18,561 nt of DNA from Bacillota bacterium (GTDB lineage Bacteria; Bacillota; UBA4882; UBA8346). The notes under the pieces are model-generated. The model was not told the origin of the DNA. It searched no databases and was given only the letters and a program-made list of their open reading frames with translations. Position numbers and translations under genes: made by a program. The stretch is from positions 1-18,561 of the forward strand of contig JAEXFN010000034.1 in the NCBI GenBank assembly GCA_023400055.1, in the 5' to 3' direction. Shown piece by piece: positions 13,130-18,561 of this stretch (within the stretch, counting starts at the first letter, position 1; the number at the start of each line of letters is the position of its first letter).

Positions 13130-14781
13130 AGCCAATCCACTGGGGCGGACGGCTCAGGCGACCCATCTTCGAGTGTCTATGGACGCTCATTGCCTTGCTG
13201 GGGATCGGCAGCGGCGTGGCGCTGGCGGCCGCGCCCATCCCGGACCTCGATTGGCTGGCCGGGCAGGCCACGGTCAGTTTCACCGGTTACCAGCTGCAGA
13301 TCGTCCCCAGTCAATTCAGTAACCGGGTTACGGTGCAGGCCGAGGCCGATCTGCGCGTGACGGCCCGGGAAACCGACCGTTTTTACTTCTTGCTGGCCGA
13401 TTTTTACCAGGTGCAAGTGGCCGACCTGAAGCTGGACGGCAAGAATGTCTCCTGGCACAAACAAGCCGATGTGTACTGGGTCGAACTGCCGGTCGCCAAA
13501 AAACGAGGCGAGGCGCTGGAGTTGCGGCTGCGCTACAGCCTCCGGCCCAAGCTCGTCAGCAAACGGGTGCCGCTGGAACTCTGCGGCAACTGGTACCCCT
13601 GCGGCCTGGTGCCCGAGCCGGTCCAGGCCGAGCTGGAGCTGGTGGCGCCCCCCGGCTTCCTGGGCATCGCCAATGGCATCTTAAAAGGGGTCCGGACCTA
13701 TCCCTTCCAGTATTCCGGTTATGTCTGGCAGACGACGCAACCGGTGACCGCCCTGGCCGCGACCATCGGCCGCTACCAGATCGCGTCCCGCCTGACCCGC
13801 GAAAAGGCTTACCGGGTATTTTACCTGCCGGGAATCAGCAACGCTTTCCGCGATACCCTGCTGGAGCAGGCGGTCGGCCTGGGCCAGTTTTATCAGGACC
13901 GCTTCGGCGGGATGCCCCTGCAGGAATTATCGGTGGTGGTCAGCGATCTGACTAACGAGGACAGCTGCAGCGGTTCGATGGTGCTGCTGCATTTGCCCGG
14001 GAACAGGCAGTCGCGCTATACCTATTTCAACCTGGCCCATGAGATCGCCCATTTTTGGTGGGGCAATCAGATCTACCCCCGCAGCCTGCACGATTGGTGG
14101 CTGGCCGAGGGGTTTGCCAATTACTCGGCCTATCTGGCGGTGGAGCATTTCACGCTCCAGGGCGAACCCACCGGGGGAACCCGGCCGGTGCTCGAAAAAT
14201 GGCGCGCCGATTATCAAAAAAACTACCAGAAGCTGCGCTCGGCCCAGATCTCGGAGCTGTCCCTGGCGGAACTGAGCCCTTATGATCTCCAGTATCAACT
14301 GCTGTACCACAAGGGTGCCTATGTATTGCACATGGTCCGCCAGACGCTGGGCGAGAGCAAATTCAACAGTTATCTGACGGAGTTCGTCAAACGGTACGAC
14401 GGCGGGCCGGCCGGGATTCGCGATTTCACCGGGCTGGGCGTTGAGCTTTACGGGACCCAGCTGCTGGATTTCTACCGCCAGTGGGTCTATTCGGCGGGCT
14501 GGTACAACCTGGCCTTGCGCAATGTCAAGGTCCAGCACGCCCGGGGCAAATACGCAGTGTCCTTCATGATGGTCAACACCGGCCAGTTATATCTGCCGGA
14601 GATGGTCGATTTAGAAGTAATTACCGCCACCGAAAATTACGCGGAAGTCTTGCCTTTTAAGGGCGTCAGTGTTACAATTCAGAGAATGTTCTCTGCCAAG
14701 CCGAAAAAGATTTTGCTCAACGCCAAACATAATACGTTGGAGCCGCTGATCGCCGACAATGTCTGGACGAACCGTTTCTGA
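13126..14781 (+). CDS. Exported M1-family (gluzincin) metallopeptidase-like protein
   Basis: This 551-residue secreted protein has a signal peptide of about 35 residues (hydrophobic 18-33, ALA|AA cleavage). An N-terminal beta domain precedes the thermolysin-like catalytic domain. Zinc-site residues are intact: HEIAH (305-309) followed 18 residues later by E328 (LAEGFANYS), and the transition-state tyrosine Y394 in YHKGAYVLHM. The exopeptidase GxMEN loop is not conserved: the corresponding segment reads CSGSMVLLHLP, lacking the glutamate that anchors a substrate N-terminus. It may therefore be an endopeptidase or have another substrate geometry. It overlaps rlmB by 4 bp and sits where yacP/rae1 lies in many Firmicutes, which suggests an insertion or replacement in the operon. 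The substrate is unknown. Confidence 0.85.
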   Translation: MKPIHWGGRLRRPIFECLWTLIALLGIGSGVALAAAPIPDLDWLAGQATVSFTGYQLQIVPSQFSNRVTVQAEADLRVTARETDRFYFLLADFYQVQVADLKLDGKNVSWHKQADVYWVELPVAKKRGEALELRLRYSLRPKLVSKRVPLELCGNWYPCGLVPEPVQAELELVAPPGFLGIANGILKGVRTYPFQYSGYVWQTTQPVTALAATIGRYQIASRLTREKAYRVFYLPGISNAFRDTLLEQAVGLGQFYQDRFGGMPLQELSVVVSDLTNEDSCSGSMVLLHLPGNRQSRYTYFNLAHEIAHFWWGNQIYPRSLHDWWLAEGFANYSAYLAVEHFTLQGEPTGGTRPVLEKWRADYQKNYQKLRSAQISELSLAELSPYDLQYQLLYHKGAYVLHMVRQTLGESKFNSYLTEFVKRYDGGPAGIRDFTGLGVELYGTQLLDFYRQWVYSAGWYNLALRNVKVQHARGKYAVSFMMVNTGQLYLPEMVDLEVITATENYAEVLPFKGVSVTIQRMFSAKPKKILLNAKHNTLEPLIADNVWTNRF

Positions 14782-14806
14782 GCCTCGGCGTTGCCCGCGT
14801 TCCGGA

Positions 14807-14829
14807 GCGGATTGGCGATCCGCCGTTTA
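14807..14829 (+). terminator. Weak terminator-like hairpin after the M1-like gene
   Basis: GCGGAT (14807-14812) pairs with ATCCGC (14818-14823), followed by CGTTTATT. The stem is short and the tract poor. It lies 26 bp after the stop codon, so it may end the mrnC operon. Confidence 0.35.
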
Positions 14830-14908
14830 TTCGAAGACGACCGGAACTTCGTAACTTCCAAAGCCAAAAGCAGCTAAATTTTTGTAATTATGTAATCAGT
14901 TTAAGCAT

Positions 14909-14988
14909 TGCCAAACCGATCGTTTTGGCATAGAATGCATTTTATGATAAGTTGCGGAATGCGTCCTTTTTGCTAAAAAAGGCATTCC
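14909..14988 (+). promoter_or_regulatory. Two palindromes upstream of the sigH promoter
   Basis: An imperfect 22-bp palindrome (14909-14930, arms TGCCAAA/TTTGGCA) is followed by a hairpin with arms GGAATGC (14956-14962) and GCATTCC (14982-14988) and an inner CTTTTT/AAAAAG. The second abuts the sigH -35 element. Either could be an operator for a sporulation or transition-state regulator; no Spo0A-type box is obvious. Confidence 0.4.
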
Positions 14989-14989
14989 C

Positions 14990-15019
14990 TTGACGTTGAA
15001 ATCACAATTATTGTATAAT
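14990..15019 (+). promoter_or_regulatory. Sigma-A type promoter of sigH
   Basis: TTGACG (14990-14995) and a perfect TATAAT (15014-15019) are separated by 18 bp. Transcription should begin near 15026. This places an upstream in-frame ATG (15021) outside the message and supports the GTG start at 15096. Confidence 0.85.
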
Positions 15020-15095
15020 AATGTTATATCCATTGGACAAGTTGGCGGTGTCCAGCCGAGCCAGTATCAAAATAACATCTGGAGGCGAGTTTGAC

Positions 15096-15755
15096 GTGGG
15101 AGCAAAACCCCAAAGGGATGCAATTGAGATCTATGATGAGATGCTGGATGAAACAATTGTCGAAGCTGCCCGCGAAGGCGACGATGCCGCTCAAGAGTAT
15201 CTGATCAATAAGTACAAAAACTTCGTTCGCGCCAAGGCGCGCTCCTATTTTTTGATCGGAGCGGATCGCGAGGATATCATCCAGGAAGGCATGATCGGTC
15301 TCTATAAAGCCATCCGGGATTTTCGCAACGATAAACTGGCTTCCTTCAGGGCTTTTGCCGAATTGTGCATCACTCGTCAGATCATTACGGCGATTAAGAC
15401 CGCCACCCGGCAGAAACACATTCCGTTAAATTCTTATGTATCGTTAAATAAACCGATTTATGACGAAGAGTCGGACCGGACGTTGCTGGACGTTCTCTCG
15501 GGATCGAAGGTTTCCGACCCCGAGGAGCTGGTGATTAGCCGCGAAGAATTCGTCGATATCGAGCACAAGATGGGCGAATTCCTGAGCGACCTGGAGTGGA
15601 AAGTCTTGATGTCCTATCTGGACGGCCGCTCGTATCAGGAGATCGCCAAGGATCTGCGGCGCCATGTCAAATCCATCGATAACGCCCTGCAGCGTGTCAA
15701 ACGCAAGCTGGAGCGTTATTTGGAAAAACGCGAGGAGACCAGTTACGTACGGTGA
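15096..15755 (+). CDS. sigH: RNA polymerase sigma-H factor (stationary phase/sporulation)
   Basis: This 219-residue sigma-70-family factor matches the family size (B. subtilis SigH has 218). Region 2 is strikingly conserved: YKNFVRAKARSYFLIGADRE, then DIIQEGMIGLYKAIRDF and FAELCITRQIITAIKTATRQ. The linker KHIPLNSYVSLNKPI is typical. Region 4 holds the helix-turn-helix GRSYQEIA..LRRHVKSIDNALQRVKRKLE. The frame is open back to an ATG at 15021, but that codon overlaps the transcription start. GTG 15096 has GGAGG at 15081-15085 (10 nt spacing) and gives the standard N-terminus. SigH directs transition-state and early sporulation genes, so its presence is consistent with a spore-forming lineage. 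Confidence 0.95.
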   Translation: MGAKPQRDAIEIYDEMLDETIVEAAREGDDAAQEYLINKYKNFVRAKARSYFLIGADREDIIQEGMIGLYKAIRDFRNDKLASFRAFAELCITRQIITAIKTATRQKHIPLNSYVSLNKPIYDEESDRTLLDVLSGSKVSDPEELVISREEFVDIEHKMGEFLSDLEWKVLMSYLDGRSYQEIAKDLRRHVKSIDNALQRVKRKLERYLEKREETSYVR

Positions 15756-15763
15756 CCATCGGG

Positions 15764-15790
15764 CCTTCCTTCGGGAAGGTTTCTTATTGT
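15764..15790 (+). terminator. Terminator of sigH
   Basis: CCTTCC (15764-15769) and GGAAGG (15774-15779) close a stable TTCG tetraloop, followed by the T-rich TTTCTTATTG. It lies 8 bp after the stop codon. Confidence 0.75.
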
Positions 15791-15859
15791 TCCCCGGGGG
15801 GAATTTCCGCCGGAGCGGACCCGGACCGCGGGTTGGTTGAAAAAGGAATTAAAAAACGA

Positions 15860-15888
15860 TTGACACTGGGCGCTTTTTTTATTATAAT
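15860..15888 (+). promoter_or_regulatory. Consensus promoter of the tRNA operon
   Basis: A perfect TTGACA (15860-15865) and a perfect TATAAT (15883-15888) are separated by 17 bp. The first tRNA begins 32 bp downstream. This is the strongest promoter in the window. Confidence 0.93.
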
Positions 15889-15920
15889 CATATCTGCGTC
15901 CAAAACACGGGCCGGTTTTT

Positions 15921-16006
<86 letters not shown>

Positions 16007-16047
16007 TTTAACATCTATGTTTTGGAACGCTGGGAATCGTTTTACAT

Positions 16048-16123
16048 CGCGGGGTGGAGCAGTTGGTAGCTCGTCGGGCTCATAACCCGGAGGCCGGAGG
16101 TTCAAGTCCTTCCCCCGCAACCA
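16048..16123 (+). tRNA. Initiator tRNA-fMet (CAT), copy 1
   Basis: This is a 76-nt tRNA with CCA encoded. Initiator hallmarks are present: an unpaired C1/A72 at the acceptor end, three G-C pairs (GGG/CCC) next to the CTCATAA anticodon loop, and A11-U24 in the D stem. The D loop is one base shorter than in E. coli fMet. Confidence 0.94.
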
Positions 16124-16157
16124 ATTATATTTGTAGCGGACCCAATCGAGCACACAT

Positions 16158-16233
16158 GCCCACATAGCTCAGTAGGTAGAGCGCATCCATGGTAAGGATG
16201 AGGTCATCGGTTCAATTCCGATTGTGGGCTCCA
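16158..16233 (+). tRNA. tRNA-Thr (GGT), copy 1
   Basis: This is a 76-nt tRNA with acceptor stem GCCCACA/TGTGGGC, anticodon loop ATGGTAA (anticodon GGT) and encoded CCA. Confidence 0.96.
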
Positions 16234-16270
16234 TGATCTTTCTCGAACGGGTTTTTTTATCCGGTAATTT

Positions 16271-16356
<86 letters not shown>

Positions 16357-16406
16357 TCATAACAGCGATTATGTTTTGGATGGCTGGGATTTCAATCGTT
16401 TTACAC

Positions 16407-16482
16407 CGCGGGGTGGAGCAGTTGGTAGCTCGTCGGGCTCATAACCCGGAGGCCGGAGGTTCAAGTCCTTCCCCCGCAACCA
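16407..16482 (+). tRNA. Initiator tRNA-fMet (CAT), copy 2
   Basis: Identical in sequence to initiator copy 1, with the same C1/A72 mismatch and GGG/CCC anticodon stem. Confidence 0.94.
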
Positions 16483-16507
16483 ATTTTAAAATCGGAAATG
16501 TACGCCT

Positions 16508-16583
16508 GCCCACATAGCTCAGTAGGTAGAGCGCATCCATGGTAAGGATGAGGTCATCGGTTCAATTCCGATTGTGGGCTCCA
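16508..16583 (+). tRNA. tRNA-Thr (GGT), copy 2
   Basis: Identical to tRNA-Thr copy 1 and exactly 350 bp downstream of it. Confidence 0.96.
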
Positions 16584-16665
16584 TTTTGTACCGGTTGGTA
16601 AGCCAACTGGCGGAATTTGAATCATATTTCTCAAATTGGCGCATAATCATTGATAAGCATGATAT

Positions 16666-16741
<76 letters not shown>

Positions 16742-16751
16742 ATGAAATTTG

Positions 16752-16788
16752 AACCGTCGGATGCTCTGAAGAGCAAGCGGCGGTTTTT
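16752..16788 (+). terminator. Terminator of the tRNA operon
   Basis: AACCGTCG (16752-16759) pairs with CGGCGGTT (16778-16785), with an inner GCTCT (16763-16767) / AGAGC (16770-16774) stem. A T-run and then GTGTTTTT follow. It lies 10 bp after the last tRNA. Confidence 0.85.
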
Positions 16789-16891
16789 GTGTTTTTATCC
16801 GATGGAATCTTTCGGGTCCGACCACTCAATGAACTCACGGCCGGAGGCGTTGAGCCGTCCGACGCTCTCGTTGGCCGCCGAAATAGATCAC

Positions 16892-16954
16892 TTATTCACA
16901 AAAAGAGCTCTTTTATTAACAAAATGAGCTTACTTATCCACAAAACGAGCTTGT
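16892..16954 (+). repeat. Second, three-unit 21-bp DnaA-box-like array
   Basis: Units begin at 16892 (TTATTCACA), 16913 (TTATTAACA) and 16934 (TTATCCACA), each followed by a spacer built on GAGCT instead of GATCGATCT. The register, 9-mer and orientation equal those of the 10573-10803 array, so both belong to one repeat family. A similar flank AAATAGATCACTTAT occurs at 16881 and again near 17336. In-frame translation gives SLIHK/SFINK-like heptads but no credible start. Confidence 0.75.
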
Positions 16955-16957
16955 TGA

Positions 16958-17316
16958 TGATTATCAAGTTAGCTCCGCTCACTCACGGAAGGAATTACAG
17001 GTTAAGTCATGACGCCTATGGACCTAACCCTCGGCCCTTTGCGGCTGATGTCCATCCATGGACGCCGCAAGCTTAAGCCATCCTGGCTTTGGGGCTGCGC
17101 GTTATGCCATCCATGGCCGCTTGCCCTTAAGCCATCCTGGCTTTGGCTTCCCGAGTCGGGAAGGGGAACCACCATCCTCCGATGCCCAAAAGCCTTTAGG
17201 CTTCGAAGCATGATGGTTACTCTCCCCGATTCGGGGAGAGCGAGAGAGAGGTTTATGGGCGAGACCTAACCCCTATCATGCCTGCGTATTTTCTTGCGGA
17301 GCTAACTTGATAATCA
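16958..17316 (+). repeat. 359-bp element with perfect 21-bp terminal inverted repeats
   Basis: The left end 16958-16978 (begins TGATTATCAAG, ends CTCCGC) is the exact reverse complement of 17296-17316. Inside are two identical 21-bp direct repeats (17072-17092 and 17126-17146, both begin CTTAAGCCATCC). There is also a string of small hairpins at 17050-17063, 17075-17089, 17106-17117, 17129-17143, 17150-17160, 17190-17203 and 17222-17238. There is no transposase and no plausible gene, so this is a MITE-like element or a structured-RNA repeat. No target-site duplication was recognised. Confidence 0.6.
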
Positions 17317-17640
17317 TAAGCTCATTCGGCGTCTCAAATAGATCACTTATCCCCAAGCCGAGCCTTTCCCACCGCGGGGTTATCCGTCAAATGCGGCCGC
17401 TGATTCCGGATCGATTTCAGGAGGCGGATGATATTTTTTGGGTACGAAAACGATACTTCGGGGCCGGCTTTTCGCAGTATAATATCAAGCATGGAAGTTA
17501 TCTCTCATTGGTGAGTCCGTCGGTGATACCGACGGACTTCTTGCGCCATTCGCATTCAGCTTTATCTTTATTACGCTAAGTAAGTAAGAAAGAAAGCAAG
17601 GATTTAAGTGACTTAGGGCCGATGGGGGCTATTCCTGCTC
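17317..17640 (+). other. Non-coding stretch with one perfect hairpin
   Basis: An 11-bp perfect hairpin AGTCCGTCGGT (17514-17524) / ACCGACGGACT (17528-17538) with a GAT loop is present. A TATAAT (17478-17483) lies 30 bp upstream without a recognisable -35, and a 7-codon frame MEVISHW (ATG 17490 region) lies between them. No U-tract follows the hairpin. No gene is recognised. Confidence 0.35.
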
Positions 17641-17654
17641 CCACCCCCCTAGGA

Positions 17655-18113
17655 CCAAAGGGTGTAGTGGGACACCCTTTGGAATCCGCCCAGTTGGAAC
17701 CGAGGTTCCAACGCCTCCTCATTCATCCGGGGTTTTAGAATGTCGCCGCCATCCATGGCAATCTGACTGGCAACCGGGTTATGGCTTCCGACCCCGACCG
17801 CTGTTTTTCATCCTGAAAAGAAGCGGCGCCGCCTCCCTCCATGGAGACGGGTGCTGTTCGAACTTTTATGCGCTACGTACGGACCACTTAATTTTCAGAT
17901 ACCCGCCGCCTTCAAGGATGAAGGCGGGCGACGCCTCTTTTCGAGGATGAAAAATGGCGGTCGCCCAGCGGAGGGGACATCGAAAGCCAAGACTCGGTAG
18001 CCAGACAGAAGGCCAGGGATGGCGAAGACGATTACCGGATGCATAAGGGAGGCTTGGAATCCGTAGGTTCCAACGGTTTTTTGGTTACTTTTTTTGACGT
18101 CAAAAAAGTAACC
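17655..18113 (+). repeat. Mosaic of palindromes and an inverted repeat
   Basis: Hairpins visible here are: CCAAAGGGTGT/ACACCCTTTGG (17655-17682), GTTGGAACC/GGTTCCAAC (17693-17712), CCGCCTTC/GAAGGCGG (17906-17927), and a near-perfect 31-bp palindrome centred on GACGTC (18083-18113, arms GGTTACTTTTTT/AAAAAAGTAACC). A segment starting GACCGCTG around 17800 (with TTTTTCATCCT and GAAAAGA) recurs in inverted orientation around 17930-17965 with about 75-80% identity by eye. Open frames across it are compositionally odd and lack ribosome sites; it resembles dispersed intergenic repeat material. Confidence 0.6.
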
Positions 18114-18465
18114 CGCCGCCGGAACCGTGGGCCATAGAAACAAGCATCCAAAAGTCCTTTCCTCTGCACTTCCTTATCGGGCATAGAATCTGGTTAGGTT
18201 ATTTCTCAATGCATCTTTTTATTTTTTGAAAATTGGTTATATTTAGGATGAAAGATATTACGAATGAAGATTCGTGTTCCGAAAGCCGCTGGCGGCGCTT
18301 CGTTTAATGATTCATCGGGTCCGATTTTTGGGAGAGGATCGGCTTGAAATTTAATTCAACGATATTGATGCATTTTTTTGTGAAAGAAGGAATATTAGTT
18401 TCCTTGTAGAATTAAAAGCATGTTTATGATTAATAATACCTTTGTTATTTAAAGGAGGAACTTGA
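18114..18465 (+). other. tuf upstream region
   Basis: This A/T-rich stretch precedes tuf. TTGTAG (18404-18409) with TATGAT (18425-18430) is a possible promoter, but the spacing (15 bp) is poor. No gene is seen. The AAGGAGG ribosome site of tuf lies at 18452-18458. Confidence 0.35.
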
Positions 18466-18561
18466 ATGGCAAAGCAGAAGTTTGAACGGACCAAGCCGCA
18501 TGTAAACATTGGAACGATTGGTCACGTTGATCATGGCAAAACGACGACGACGGCAGCAATC
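18466..18561 (+). CDS. tuf: Elongation factor Tu (N-terminal 32 codons, cut by window end)
   Basis: This encodes the GTPase that delivers aminoacyl-tRNA to the ribosome. The 32 visible residues start MAKQKFERTKPHVNIGTIGH and run into the G1/P-loop GHVDHGKTTTTAAI, which is diagnostic for EF-Tu. The start is ATG 18466 with an ideal AAGGAGG 7 nt upstream. A tuf gene behind a Tyr/Thr tRNA cluster is a widely conserved arrangement, but here 1.7 kb of repeats separates them, so tuf probably has its own promoter. Confidence 0.97.
   Translation, partial: MAKQKFERTKPHVNIGTIGHVDHGKTTTTAAI

Noticed and set aside
15021..15095. 25-residue N-terminal extension of SigH from ATG 15021
   Set aside because: The codon lies immediately after the -10 and before the likely transcription start; the SigH family length fits GTG 15096.
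17895..18143. 82-codon minus-strand frame in the palindrome region
   Set aside because: It runs through the inverted repeats and a 31-bp palindrome; such frames arise from dispersed repeats and no start signal is present.

Overview
The window looks like a chromosomal piece of a spore-former-related, Clostridia/Limnochordia-like Firmicute. The evidence is the conserved block mrnC-thyX-rlmB-...-sigH-tRNAs-tuf, a SigH almost superimposable on Bacillus subtilis SigH, and strong sigma-A type promoters. The solute-binding proteins carry SPase I-type signal peptides with no lipobox cysteine, and the M1-like protein is exported the same way. This would suit a diderm or Gram-negative-staining Firmicute (Hydrogenispora-like lineages come to mind), but that placement is inference.

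Left half (1-8112): a carbohydrate-uptake locus. Three tandem paralogous CUT1-type sugar-binding protein genes (the first cut by the window edge) are followed by one pair of permeases and two Gfo/Idh/MocA oxidoreductases. The two complete binding-protein genes have near-identical upstream regulatory segments, and each of the three genes ends in a related GGAGGGG/CCCCTCC hairpin. The third hairpin lacks a U-tract and probably lets part of the transcription run into the permease-oxidoreductase operon. No ATPase gene is present, so a shared MsmK/UgpC-like ATPase elsewhere is expected.

Middle (8113-11214): after a probable operon terminator and a short gene-poor stretch comes an ABC-F gene. It has a clear promoter, a leader of about 220 nt with possible short upstream ORFs, and an intrinsic terminator 40 nt before the start codon, which is the architecture of ribosome-mediated attenuation. 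Behind it lies a 231-bp array of eleven 21-bp repeats, several containing exact DnaA-box 9-mers (TTATNCACA).

Right half (11215-18561): a compact housekeeping operon for RNA and DNA metabolism (mini-RNase III, flavin-dependent thymidylate synthase, rRNA methyltransferase RlmB) runs by overlapping stop/start codons into an exported M1-like metallopeptidase-fold protein. Next is sigH with its own promoter. A seven-gene tRNA operon follows, made of a duplicated Tyr-fMet-Thr block plus an extra fMet. The 1.7 kb between the tRNAs and tuf holds no convincing gene. It is a mosaic of repeats: a second, shorter 21-bp DnaA-box-like array, a 359-bp element with perfect 21-bp terminal inverted repeats full of small hairpins, and a set of longer palindromes. 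The window ends 32 codons into tuf (EF-Tu).
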